NCBI GenBank assembly: GCA_031272365.1
Contig: JAISTX010000003.1
Location: 1-64,000, forward strand
DNA length: 64,000 bases
Source of the DNA: Eubacteriales Family XIII. Incertae Sedis bacterium
GTDB lineage: Bacteria > Bacillota > Clostridia > Peptostreptococcales > Anaerovoracaceae
Direction of reading: 5' to 3'
This document shows, in pieces, positions 35,701-43,568 of the stretch. The notes beneath the pieces are model-generated. The model was not told where the DNA came from. It saw only the letters and a program-made list of their open reading frames with translations, and did no database searches. The position numbers and the translations under genes were made by a program. The stretch's first letter is position 1. Every line of letters starts with the position of its first letter.

Positions 35701-38700
35701 CCGCCAGCGTGCCGTCCGCGAGGATGTGCACCGCTTCCGCTTTCGCCAGCGCGATGATCTGCGCGTCCGCGCCGGCCATCGCGAGGAGCGCGTGCGCCTC
35801 CGCCGTCGTAAAGGTCAAATTGTTTGCCCAGAGGCTGTAGTTGTCGCCCGTCTCGGCGTCCCCGGGCCCCGTCGTGATCTCTTCCGCGTCCACGACCTTG
35901 GCCGTGACGCCCTTCTTCAGCGCCGTCGGCGGGTTGACCGTGTTCACGCCCTCAATCTCGATGCCCGCGTACTCGCCGGCTTCCTTCTTGTAGCCGCCGT
36001 CCTTCGCGACGGAAACCGCCTGCACCTCCGCGCCGGTCTTTCCGTCGTAGAGCTTCGCGCCGGACTTGCTCAAGATCTCCGCCTTGATCCCCGCCGGGTC
36101 GTCCGTCACATCGGACAGCTTCGTCACGAAGCCGTGCGCCGTGAGCACCCGGTCCGTGCCGACCACATAGCGCCCGTCGTTCACCACGACGATCCTTGGC
36201 GCCGTCACCGTGTTGTCGCCTTCGTCCGTCACGCTGTAGGTCAGCGCGTAGATGCCGACCGCGTCCGTGTCGATGGGATGCTGCGCATAGTCCCCGCCGT
36301 CACGGGACACCGTGACCGAGGAAGTGAGGACCCCGTCCTCCGGGTCGACGGCGCTCACGCCCGCCATGGGGTCGAAGGCCGCGCCTTTCGCCACCTCCAC
36401 CGGCGTCGTCACCGAGAGCACCGGCGGCTGGTCCGCCGTCACGGCCCCGTCGGCCTCCACGCCGCGCGCGCTGTCCTTGTCCACGCCGTAGACGACCAGG
36501 TAGCCCGGGTTCGCCTTCGCCGTCGCCGCGAAACCGCCGCGGTCTTTGACCGTCGCCTTCGCGTCCGGGTTTGCGTCCGGCGTCAGCAGCACGATGCCCG
36601 CGCGGGCCTGTTCGATCAGCTGCTTGTCCGTATCCTTCGCGAGGATCTTCGCCGCGACCGTGTTCGTCACGGAGAAATCGTAGGCGTAGACCGCGTATTT
36701 GCTGTCCTTCACGCCCGTGTCCACATGGCCGTCGATGACCGTGCCCGTGATCTCCTTGCGCGCTTCCTTGCCTTCCGCGCCCGTCGCCGCCAGCGTAAAC
36801 GCGTACGCCTTCGGCTGGGGGTTCGCCGTGTAGTCCTGCGGCTTCGCAACCGTGATGGCCTCGATGGCCGCGCCGTCGAAATCGAACGCTTCCGCGAAGG
36901 ACCACAGCAGCACCTGCGCGTCGGAGCCGTCCACGGCGTTCTTCTCCGCAGCGAAATTCCGCGCGCCGATGACGACGCCCGCGTTTTCATCAATAACATA
37001 CCTGCCGTCCGTGACGACGATGGCCCGCGTCTTCGGCTCGGCCTCGTTGCCCTGGCTGTCGCTCACCGTGTAGGTCGCGCTGTAGACGCCGACATACCGC
37101 GTGTCGATCGACGTGACGCCGCCCGCCAGCGTGTAGCTGACATCATCCGCCGTCAGATCGTCATAGTCGTCTTCCACCTTGAGCTTCGCCTTGATTTCCG
37201 CGTCCGTCATCTCGTGCGGCGCGGCCGTCTGCCGGATCACGAGCGGGCGCTCCGTCAGCGTGATCTCCGGCGGCATGCCCGCGACGGGCAGCTCCAGGCC
37301 CTTCTCCCCGTCCGGCGTCATGCCGTTCACGATGAGGTAGCCCTTGTTGGTGGCCTCGGTCGGGTAGTTGCCCTCCCCGTCCTGCGCAAGCGACGCACGG
37401 ACGATCATATACACTTCCGTCGCGTTGCCGCCCGGCTTCTTCTCGTGGCCGGAGAGGTATTTTCCGATCAGCTCGGGGTCGAACGTAAACGAGACTTCGC
37501 TGCCGCTCTGGACCCTCGTGCATTCCGTCACCTCGGTATTGCCGACCATCAGCTTCACATTCCATGCGTCTGCGGAATCCATCCCGCTCACGTCCGCGAG
37601 CCGCAGCCCGTCGCTCATGACGTCCTTGATCTTGATGTTCGCAAAGCCCGCGAGGCTCTCCGGGACCTCGAAGCGGATCTTGTACTGGAGCATTTCGTTG
37701 AAATCGGTCACCGTGTAGTTTGAGCCGTACACGGCGCCGCCCTCGATGTCGCTCGTCTTGACGAGCTTCTCAAAGCTCTTGCGCAGATCCAGCGCGATGT
37801 CGTCCTTCGGCGTCCCGTAGCCGACGTCGACGCGCTTCGTCTGCACGGCGGCTTCGCCCAGCTCGATGGATATCCCCTCGACGAGCCCGTTCACGCCCGC
37901 GTTCGGCGCGGCCGTCGTGATGCCGCGATCGCCCTGCGGCGTCACGAAGCGCAGCTGATAGAGGCCTTCGCCGACCTCATAGCGGTACGTGCCGTCCGGC
38001 TTCGTCGTCTGGACGCCGCCTTCGGCCGCCGTGTATTTCTGCCCGTTCCATTTGTAGAGCACAACGCCGACGCCGCCCAGCGCCGTGTCGCCGTCCGCCG
38101 TGTTGTACAGCCCGTCGCAGTTTGCGTCCACGAACGCGATACCGAAGATCCGGCCGGTGTTGTCGATGGCCGGGCCCGTCTGCCAGACGTCCTCCGGCGC
38201 CTCGCCGCCTTCCTCGCCCTCGTCGAGCTCGCTTTCGTCCCCTTCATAGTCCGGGTTCAGGATGAGCTGCCCGCGGTTCGTCACCGCCGTCGGCCATTCA
38301 TCGCCCAGCTTCACGAGCCGCGCCTTCAGGATGAACTCCACCGTCGCGCCCTCGAGCCCCTCGAAATCCGTGATGCCGTAGGTGACGGTCTGCAGCAGCG
38401 TCCCGTTGTCATTGAACACGCCCGTCTGCACGTCGCCGTTCTTGAGCGTGACCTTCTGCCCGTTGATCTTCACGACGGCCGCGTCCTTGACGTCCTGCGC
38501 ATAGTCGAGGTTCACGTCCATGATGTCGCGGATCTTCAGCTCGCCGTAGCCGGACAGGTCCTCCGGCAGCGTGAAGGACAGGCGGTACTCCAGCACCTCC
38601 GTGCTGTCGGTCACCGTCCGCCCGGTGTCATAGCCCGCGCCGCCTTCCTTTTCCGGGTTCCAGACCTCTTTTGCGAAATTGCTCCCGAAGCCATCCGTGT

Positions 38701-41700
38701 CCGGCCAGGCATAGCCGCCGTTGCGCGTGATGACATACGAGCCGGACTGGTCGTAGTCGACCACCAGCGCCTCGCTCATGCGGGTCGCCGTGTCTGTGTT
38801 CGTCAGGGCGTAGGGCGAGAGATTTGCAAACTGCACCACGTATTTGCCGTCGCAGACCGCGAACGAGAACGAGCCGTCGCTCTCCGTGAACGTCGTCTGC
38901 ACCGGGTGCACGAGGTCGCTTTCCTTGAACAGTTTCACCGTCTTGCCGGCGAACCGCTTGTTTTCGTCGCCGCCGACCACGCCGTCCGCGTTCAGGTCCT
39001 CCCACAGCACGCCTTCAATAATGCCGCCGACGATGTGCGCCTGCACGGGCATGCTCAGCTGGTCGTCGCCCTCGCAGCCCAGCACGACCTCTTCGGTCTT
39101 TTCCGCCTGATTTTTCGCCAGCTTCGTGTATTTCTTTTTGTCCGCCACCTTCACGACGCCGTTCGCCGGCTGGTGGTCGGAGATGTTCCAGGCCTGCGCC
39201 CCGGATAGCGACTTGATCTGCGCGTCCTTCGCGGCGTCGTCCGCCGGGATGTCGCCCGAGGACACCGAGAAGTCCTCCGCGTCGAGGATGTATTTGCTGC
39301 CGACGGCATAGCCGACCGCCACCGTGCGCTCCACGACCGTCTCATGGTCGTCGCTGTCCGTCACGCGGTACGTGACCCAGTAGAGCCCCTTCGAGGACGT
39401 ATCGATCGCGTTCGCGCCGCCATAGGCCGCGCTGCTGTTCCGGTCGCCGAGGAAGATCTGGATCCCGGATGTCACGTCACCGTCGAAGTCGTCGCTCGCC
39501 GACACGCCCGCGGCCGGGTCAAACGACCCACCCAGCGGAACGCTCACGGGATCCGCCCCGCTGATCACGGGCGCCTTCCCGTCATAGACATACCACGGCA
39601 CCTGCGCCTTCGTAGCAGGTTCCTGCTGTACATGCACGATGAACACATCGTCATAATCCGCCGTATTCGCGTGGAAGTCCTTGCTGTCAAACACCGTCGT
39701 CGCATTCGATGTCTGGAGTTTGCCGCCGTCCCAGCTTTCGATCTTGAACGAAGCCACCTGCGCGTCCGCTATGAGCGTCGCACCGTCCACGGCACCCGCC
39801 GCCGCCAGGTTGTGGCGCGTCGTCACCGGCGTGTATTCGATGAAGTAGTTTTGTCCCTGTTCGACGTACGGCGCCGACGTCACATGCACCGTGAATTCCT
39901 CCACGAACACCGGCTTCTCCGTGATGCAGAGGCGCACCGTATAGTCGCCCGGTTGCGCTTTGTCCCCGTATAAATAATTTGTCTTGTCGGCGACCACTTC
40001 GATGGCCGTCGATTTGTCGCTTCCGGGTTTCGTGTAGTCAACGCCCTTCGCTTTCAAAACCGCGATCAGGTCGGCCGCGGTCTTCACCTGTTTTGCCTGC
40101 TCGAGGCCAAGCACGGCGTTTGTCCCCGTGATGTCGTACCGTGCCGCCTCCACGATCACCTTCGCGCCGCCGGGGAGCGTGTCGTCATGATAGACAGTGT
40201 CCGCAAGCGGGTTTTGGTTGCCGTGCGTATCCGTCAGCAGCAGCCGGATCTCGTCGTTTGCCGCAAGCTGGATATTGGACGGGATGTCGTAGCGCCATGT
40301 CCCGTCCGGATTCAGCATGCCCTCGACGACCGCGCCGCCCGCGTTCTTGATGATCTCGCCGTTCTTCGCGGCGATGAGCTTCACGGGCGCGAGTGAGCCC
40401 GCAAGCTCCCGGTCACCGTTGTTGTTTGCGTAAACGCTCCACGTACCCTCGAGCAGGGAGCGGTTTGCGTACAGCGGATCCGTCTCGACTGTCAGAGGTT
40501 TCGGAGCCACTGAGTCCGTGACCGTGACCGAGCCGCCGAGCGAGTCCGGACGCCGCGCCAGATCCGCGTGAATCGCATAGGCATGATTTTGCTCCGGGCG
40601 TCCGCGCCACACATCGGAGACGCGATAGGAATACCCCTCTTTTGCAAAATCACCGAGGTCGACGATGGCGATGCCTTCGTAGGTCGTCCCGTACAGATCC
40701 GCCGACGCCTGCGTCGAGGCGGAGAATGTGCGGCCCGTCGGATTGCCGTTGCGGTCGTATTCGGCGACGATGACCGTCGAGTCGCCCGTATCCGCCGGCT
40801 TGCCGACGTCGTCAAGCCCCTCCGGCACGTAGACGATGACGCCGAGCTTTTTGTCCGTATTTTCGATCGGCACGATGTCCTTGATATACGGCGGCGCGTT
40901 GTTGGCGGAGATACGCGCCAAACCGCCGATATGGAAGCGCGAGGAAAATCCGGGCACCGTCAAGGCGGAATCGACCGTGCGCCAATCCGCCACCTGTGTC
41001 AAATTGGCGCCGTAAGCCGGGACATCAAAATAGTAATCGCCAACATAGTAGGCATGATCCGCCGTGGTTTCGAACGCGCGGCCTTTTTCGTAGCCGTCCA
41101 CGTTTGGGTTTGGGCTTTTCGGAGTCCAAGAGTTGACAGGGGTGGCACCCTGCTGAATATCCCAGACGCGAAACGCCGTTTGTTTCATGTTGATGTAGTT
41201 GTTACCTCCAAGGTATTTCCACATGGAAAGCGCCGGCGGCCCCATGTCCCCGGACTCCGTTGTGCCGAGCCATCCCAGATTTTTGGACGTGGACGCGATG
41301 TCAAAATACCTGGGCTGGTCCATCGTAAAGGCATAGTTGTAACCATCAATGACGCCGTCGTCCGCTTCGCGGAGCTGCGGCGCGCCGTGGGCGACGAAGA
41401 TGGACTCGGGTCCGAGGTTTAGTTTGAAGTTGTAACCGTTGTTGTTGAAAATCGCGGGACCGTTATCCGCGTAAATCTCCATCGCTGATTTGTAGCCGGA
41501 AACCGTCACCGCATTGTCGTTGCTCAAATCAAAGAGGATGCCGCAACTGTCCGCACGGTTGAGATGAGTGGCGTTTTCCTCTTGGTCTCCTGCGTTGTGA
41601 ATATAGCAAACCGCCCCTTCTGTAAAGGCAAAAGTGTTTTTGTTACTGCTGAAATAGATGCCCGCCATATGCCGACTGCCGTCGCCGCAGTTGTTCCAGT

Positions 41701-43270
41701 CATATTTCCACATGCGGTCGACATCATCCGGCGCTTTACGCTCAATCTGGAAGCTGGCGCCTTGATAGCCTTGAATATTGGAAGTTTGTAGCACGTTTAC
41801 AACAGCACCGACAGCATTATAGCCGGATCCGTAGCTGCGCCGCGCTTCAAAATACACTTCCGTGCCCGGCGAATAGAAGGCGTAGGTCGCGTTCGGGATG
41901 TTGAGGTTGACCGCGCTACCGCGCCCGCCCGTCACGATGACCGAGAACTTGGCAGGGCCATCCGTGCCGACCTGCATCCAACCGGTCTTGCCGTTGACGC
42001 TGAACGCTGCGTCGTACCACCGGCTGTCGCCCGTCTTGCCGTCCGCGTAGCCGTTGGAGCGGATCTGCACGTCCGCGCCGGAAAGGATGGCCACCGTGGC
42101 GCTACCGCCATGCGTGGTGGTCGAACCCGGATGCCCAAGCGTGACGGCCGCGTGCGCGCCGCCATGGCTGTTGGCATCGTCCGGATTGGTCTTGTTGATG
42201 ACCACCTTGGCGTTCTGATGCGCGGCAAACTGCCGGGAGATGTCGAGCGTCGGAGCGCTACCCTGCAGGTTGATGCCGACGGCCTGCCCGATAAGGTTGA
42301 GCGTCGTATCGGAGTTTTCCAAAAAGTGCACTGCGGCCACGTTGATATGGCCTTTGTCTTCGCCCTGATTGGTGCTGTAGCCGCCGTTCGACGTCCAAAC
42401 GTTCGTGCCTTTGAAATTGAGCAGGGAGTTTGGCACGTTGACGAGCGGTGCCGTGGCGCCCGCTGCGCTTGATACGTTTTCGAGCGTGATGTTCCAGCCG
42501 TAGGTGTTTGCCTCGTCCGAAGCATTGATCCCCGTGCTCCGCTTGACGTTGCGGTGGATGATGAAGTGCGACGCCTTGTTGTAGTCGTCGGTACCATTGC
42601 TCTTGAAGCTGTTTTTCTTCACGACGAGGTTTTTGACGATGAACTGCCTGGGCGGATTGATGTTGCCCACGTCGCCGAGGATGAGGCCCTTGTCAACTTG
42701 TTTGCCGAAGTCGAGCGTATGGCCGCGGCCGTCGATCACCAGATCCGCCGTGCGCGCCGTGAACAGCCCCGCATCGGAAGTAGTGCTGCTGCCGGTATAG
42801 GAAATGTCATTCTTGAGGTAGATGGCCGTGGTGGCCGCGTTGTCGTACGCCGCCTTGAACTGGTCCCACGTGGAGACTTCCACGTCGCCGTCGCCGAGCG
42901 GCTCGATGAGGTCGTCCAGCGCCTCGATGTCGCCGAAGGCCTGCACCCCCTGCGCATCGGCGCCCGCGCCGCTCTCCGGCAGCACGGCGCCGGGCTCGTC
43001 CGGCTCCGCGTCCACCTGCACGTCCCCCGGCTCGTCCGTCATGTCCACGGGAGCCGTGCCGCCGTCAGGCGCATCCTCGCCCGCAGGCGTGTCCGCCGGC
43101 GCGTCCGCCCCGGCTTCCCCCGTCGCCCCGTCCGTCATTTCCGCCTGCGTTTCCGCAGGCGCGGCCGGCTGCTCGCCGCTCGCCCGTACGCCGACAGGCA
43201 CAACCGCCTGGGCGACGAGGATCGCTGCAATCGCGATGACCGTGAATTTTTCCTTCAAATTTCTCATCAT
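29780..43270 (-). CDS. Giant repeat-built surface protein (4,496 aa)
   Basis: An uninterrupted frame encodes a secreted protein. It starts with a signal peptide (MRNLKEKFTVIAIAAILVAQAVVPVGVRA) and an Ala/Pro/Asp/Glu-rich linker to about residue 120. A region to about 800 resembles a right-handed beta-helix (AIYLKNDISYTGS, LVIDGRGHTLDFG). Two SdrD B-like domains follow near residues 1430 and 1710 (GVLWEDLNADGVVGG, GIAFVDANCDGLYNT). The rest is a long array alternating 'YAIxAxxF'-type modules with DUF5011-like Ig domains (GVSAxDxEDGxLT...VTYTVTDSDGN). Near the C-terminus come a charged helix, HSHSETILREVTERIIETIR, and three membrane segments with a cytoplasmic tail. There is no LPXTG signal or SLH domain. 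Adhesion, cell-wall or S-layer-like roles are all possible. No further gene is needed to explain these 13.5 kb. Confidence 0.9.
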   Translation of the reverse strand: MMRNLKEKFTVIAIAAILVAQAVVPVGVRASGEQPAAPAETQAEMTDGATGEAGADAPADTPAGEDAPDGGTAPVDMTDEPGDVQVDAEPDEPGAVLPESGAGADAQGVQAFGDIEALDDLIEPLGDGDVEVSTWDQFKAAYDNAATTAIYLKNDISYTGSSTTSDAGLFTARTADLVIDGRGHTLDFGKQVDKGLILGDVGNINPPRQFIVKNLVVKKNSFKSNGTDDYNKASHFIIHRNVKRSTGINASDEANTYGWNITLENVSSAAGATAPLVNVPNSLLNFKGTNVWTSNGGYSTNQGEDKGHINVAAVHFLENSDTTLNLIGQAVGINLQGSAPTLDISRQFAAHQNAKVVINKTNPDDANSHGGAHAAVTLGHPGSTTTHGGSATVAILSGADVQIRSNGYADGKTGDSRWYDAAFSVNGKTGWMQVGTDGPAKFSVIVTGGRGSAVNLNIPNATYAFYSPGTEVYFEARRSYGSGYNAVGAVVNVLQTSNIQGYQGASFQIERKAPDDVDRMWKYDWNNCGDGSRHMAGIYFSSNKNTFAFTEGAVCYIHNAGDQEENATHLNRADSCGILFDLSNDNAVTVSGYKSAMEIYADNGPAIFNNNGYNFKLNLGPESIFVAHGAPQLREADDGVIDGYNYAFTMDQPRYFDIASTSKNLGWLGTTESGDMGPPALSMWKYLGGNNYINMKQTAFRVWDIQQGATPVNSWTPKSPNPNVDGYEKGRAFETTADHAYYVGDYYFDVPAYGANLTQVADWRTVDSALTVPGFSSRFHIGGLARISANNAPPYIKDIVPIENTDKKLGVIVYVPEGLDDVGKPADTGDSTVIVAEYDRNGNPTGRTFSASTQASADLYGTTYEGIAIVDLGDFAKEGYSYRVSDVWRGRPEQNHAYAIHADLARRPDSLGGSVTVTDSVAPKPLTVETDPLYANRSLLEGTWSVYANNNGDRELAGSLAPVKLIAAKNGEIIKNAGGAVVEGMLNPDGTWRYDIPSNIQLAANDEIRLLLTDTHGNQNPLADTVYHDDTLPGGAKVIVEAARYDITGTNAVLGLEQAKQVKTAADLIAVLKAKGVDYTKPGSDKSTAIEVVADKTNYLYGDKAQPGDYTVRLCITEKPVFVEEFTVHVTSAPYVEQGQNYFIEYTPVTTRHNLAAAGAVDGATLIADAQVASFKIESWDGGKLQTSNATTVFDSKDFHANTADYDDVFIVHVQQEPATKAQVPWYVYDGKAPVISGADPVSVPLGGSFDPAAGVSASDDFDGDVTSGIQIFLGDRNSSAAYGGANAIDTSSKGLYWVTYRVTDSDDHETVVERTVAVGYAVGSKYILDAEDFSVSSGDIPADDAAKDAQIKSLSGAQAWNISDHQPANGVVKVADKKKYTKLAKNQAEKTEEVVLGCEGDDQLSMPVQAHIVGGIIEGVLWEDLNADGVVGGDENKRFAGKTVKLFKESDLVHPVQTTFTESDGSFSFAVCDGKYVVQFANLSPYALTNTDTATRMSEALVVDYDQSGSYVITRNGGYAWPDTDGFGSNFAKEVWNPEKEGGAGYDTGRTVTDSTEVLEYRLSFTLPEDLSGYGELKIRDIMDVNLDYAQDVKDAAVVKINGQKVTLKNGDVQTGVFNDNGTLLQTVTYGITDFEGLEGATVEFILKARLVKLGDEWPTAVTNRGQLILNPDYEGDESELDEGEEGGEAPEDVWQTGPAIDNTGRIFGIAFVDANCDGLYNTADGDTALGGVGVVLYKWNGQKYTAAEGGVQTTKPDGTYRYEVGEGLYQLRFVTPQGDRGITTAAPNAGVNGLVEGISIELGEAAVQTKRVDVGYGTPKDDIALDLRKSFEKLVKTSDIEGGAVYGSNYTVTDFNEMLQYKIRFEVPESLAGFANIKIKDVMSDGLRLADVSGMDSADAWNVKLMVGNTEVTECTRVQSGSEVSFTFDPELIGKYLSGHEKKPGGNATEVYMIVRASLAQDGEGNYPTEATNKGYLIVNGMTPDGEKGLELPVAGMPPEITLTERPLVIRQTAAPHEMTDAEIKAKLKVEDDYDDLTADDVSYTLAGGVTSIDTRYVGVYSATYTVSDSQGNEAEPKTRAIVVTDGRYVIDENAGVVIGARNFAAEKNAVDGSDAQVLLWSFAEAFDFDGAAIEAITVAKPQDYTANPQPKAYAFTLAATGAEGKEARKEITGTVIDGHVDTGVKDSKYAVYAYDFSVTNTVAAKILAKDTDKQLIEQARAGIVLLTPDANPDAKATVKDRGGFAATAKANPGYLVVYGVDKDSARGVEADGAVTADQPPVLSVTTPVEVAKGAAFDPMAGVSAVDPEDGVLTSSVTVSRDGGDYAQHPIDTDAVGIYALTYSVTDEGDNTVTAPRIVVVNDGRYVVGTDRVLTAHGFVTKLSDVTDDPAGIKAEILSKSGAKLYDGKTGAEVQAVSVAKDGGYKKEAGEYAGIEIEGVNTVNPPTALKKGVTAKVVDAEEITTGPGDAETGDNYSLWANNLTFTTAEAHALLAMAGADAQIIALAKAEAVHILADGTLADATATVADRGGFEAKAGQYTVTFAVQETRAGNDYSVKLPILVTVGESELPTLTMNKPQVYPISSEAGKLTDAQILAGVSAEDSLGHDLTGDVEYTAVNGGAIEIPANVAGVTQVRYTVTDAVGGSRTDTRAIIIDDGSFVWDEEYILQAKNFVIEAKDVVAGAAQIKAESDAKAWNTKGESVDVDVTDNGGYAAAEGAYTPTLAVAAHRDLSKQITALVLGSGWTLGDRYAIYAHDFEKTISQVTGTPEEAKQAAEAKAVCIDVMHGDFGKPADVDVAELGGYETVHAGRYTVVFEVKAETATKARVTADVDNGEIPVIAFSERPLVVEQTPVSHEMTAAEIKAALSVSDAEDGVILPTSVKYTLANGVSAIDTKHVGVYSATYTVKDSHGNDAVPATRAIVVTDGRYIIDENAEVILGARNFAAEREVVDGSATQVRSWSYAEAYDFDGADITASVVVSMPQGYGAKPAPGAYDFTLTVSGVGGQSASKDITGTIKSGHVDPGVKDSKYAVYASDFSVTTTEAADILADTTQQRFIDEAKAGVILLTPDADPAAKVTVKSQGGFEAVVNTAGYPVVYGVDKDSTRGVLIKAFVTADTPPVLTATTPVELEVGTGRVVKDGVATDIVFNAQSTGVVVFDKEDGAAIADALVVTGTVNTAKAGLYNLSYSVTDAGGSTATAQRVVVVNDGRYVVGAERVLYAKGFVTKLDDVTDGASQADIDADILAKSGAKVYDGTTGATIDVVSVSRDGGYKKEVGLYDGIEIEGIDTNSPGALLHKGIAAEVIDAEELVTGPVDPAKGDSYAIWANHLTLTTAEAQKLLADGDDAIIGAAGADARHILASGAITGATVDVADLGGLKAENGEYDIVFGVYETLAGGTYKVTVAVTATVGDTPAPTLTMNKPQVYQKATAKGNLTDEQILAGVSARDSLGRDITDGVAYTATDGSEIAIPADVAGVTQVKYTATDSVGGKKSDTRAIIVDDGSFDWDAHYILSGKSFVIAKGDVATSDKESQILAESGAAAWDTKGAAKTAAVQTGGGYTAAAGTYTPVLTISEYPTMTKTVKALVYDDSQGGNGTNGDKYAMTAKGFRLNIREAKAMLALSSDAEGYLAALKEAKNANVKSYQRTNGLTEAGTIALESDGGFSEVGAASLVDGYEQTFTLTFRVAEEPETQISVAMLVSNANKPVLHVPAVKQIPVGGAFPVGAQADTEPSYMQGVFATDEEDDNAALSAGISFTGTVDAEKEGFYKVTYTVTDSDDNTVAKSGMVLVGDSWVIDPDGEYAINASSFTKRLGQVTGSEEEAVRYAGAVAIDLRQTLAGGEDNPGFGAAVPVSVADFGGYDDCVHGMFDIVLAVTDKETVTIPVKATVIPGSFPTLVVPPVRQIAKGAVFGDAEYRADVSASDEEDGDLTAQVAYGETVVPGAEGFYVVPYTVTDSDHNAVAASSVVLVGDEWVLGDGYAIRAVDFTKTRGQVSGTDEEMLTSAEVWAVCTDPSMEDFGKAVEAKVKDNGGYCSTVGTYNITFAVSDRDSVTTQIKAMVCTGEEPILTVPAVKQIAVGETFGEAEYRDGVTADDHEDGDLTAAVKFDAPVNPDKAGYYKVNYEVTDSDFNTVKKSCIVLVGDEWVVADGYAIRAYGFSKRVGQVLGTAEELISTAKAQAVCVTQDSQDFGKAVPVLVKDDDGYIADHLAKKAGTHSVVFAVKAKQTVRTTVRVKVEAGNPPKLNVPATRTLQADDSFNAMDGVTATDVEDGNLTSRVTFTGFVDTSNGGTYRVTYTVVDSDYNEVTAVCDVKVEKKEEPVAAVHHSHSETILREVTERIIETIREVAPEPIKELLPQPEVIAPDETPQAMPVEPDPSWALLNLIASLFGLAFLFLVFRRKQMIEKVEEKQRKKAKRFAIGVFLAAAANIIFFAATEPMLTNPVVVGDRYTVWSFVILAATVALTMLTAKYATEKAEEEAPENEEMKALIDYV
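32160..34735 (-). repeat. Large tandem duplication in the giant gene, copy B
   Basis: The second copy carries the same landmarks 2.5 kb further on: TRAIVVTDGRYIIDENAEVI, SKYAVYASDFSVTT, GVILLTPDADPAAKVTV, VVVNDGRYVVGAERV, TMNKPQVYQKATAK and DDGSFDWDAHYIL. The end near 32160 is approximate because the last module has drifted most. Confidence 0.75.
34736..37252 (-). repeat. Large tandem duplication in the giant gene, copy A
   Basis: Reading on the minus strand from ERPLVIRQTAAPHEMTDAEI at 37252, about 839 codons follow before the same motif (ERPLVVEQTPVSHEMTAAEI) recurs at 34735. The order of modules inside is the same in both copies: VGVYSATYTV, TRAIVVTDGRY, GARNFAAE, SKYAVYA, ILLTPDA, VVYGVDKDS, VVVNDGRYVVG, TMNKPQVY, GVTQVRYTVTDAVGG and DDGSFVWD. 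Copies have diverged at many residues, so the duplication is old. Confidence 0.8.
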
Positions 43271-43420
43271 GTTTCCATCCCACTCTGCTTACTACAACTT
43301 TTCCCCAATGAAAACTAGCCGTATATAAAAACGGATACAACTCGATATCATTGCAACAACTCGCTCTTTTGAGTTCCCCTAATAACATGCCACAAATCAG
43401 AACGTGGCGGTAGTATTGTT

Positions 43421-43450
43421 ATTATAATACCATTATATTCGAATTGTAAA
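43421..43450 (-). promoter_or_regulatory. Promoter of the giant surface-protein gene
   Basis: On the minus strand TTTACA (43450-43445) and a perfect TATAAT (43426-43421) are 18 bases apart in strongly AT-rich DNA, unlike the GC-rich surroundings. This predicts a leader of about 145 bases before the ATG at 43270. Alternative TATAAT-like boxes lie nearby. Confidence 0.6.
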
Positions 43451-43512
43451 CAGAAATTATAATATTTTTTCTAATAAATTTTCGAAGGATTTATCATTTT
43501 GCTCCCAGCGTA

Positions 43513-43541
43513 TTCCCGGATGGGTGATGTTGTTATATAAT
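43513..43541 (+). promoter_or_regulatory. Promoter of ahcY
   Basis: A perfect -10 TATAAT at 43536-43541 is preceded 17 bases upstream by a weak -35, TTCCCG (43513-43518). Transcription would begin about 20 bases before the ahcY start. The intergenic stretch 43271-43568 holds only this and the divergent promoter. Confidence 0.55.
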
Positions 43542-43568
43542 AGGAAGGAAAGTGAAAGGAAGTGAACG

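Noticed and set aside
30278-37723. Several long plus-strand frames opposite the giant surface-protein gene.
   Set aside because: They are Arg/His/Val-rich shadows of the repeat array, repeat with the same period and have no ribosome binding sites.
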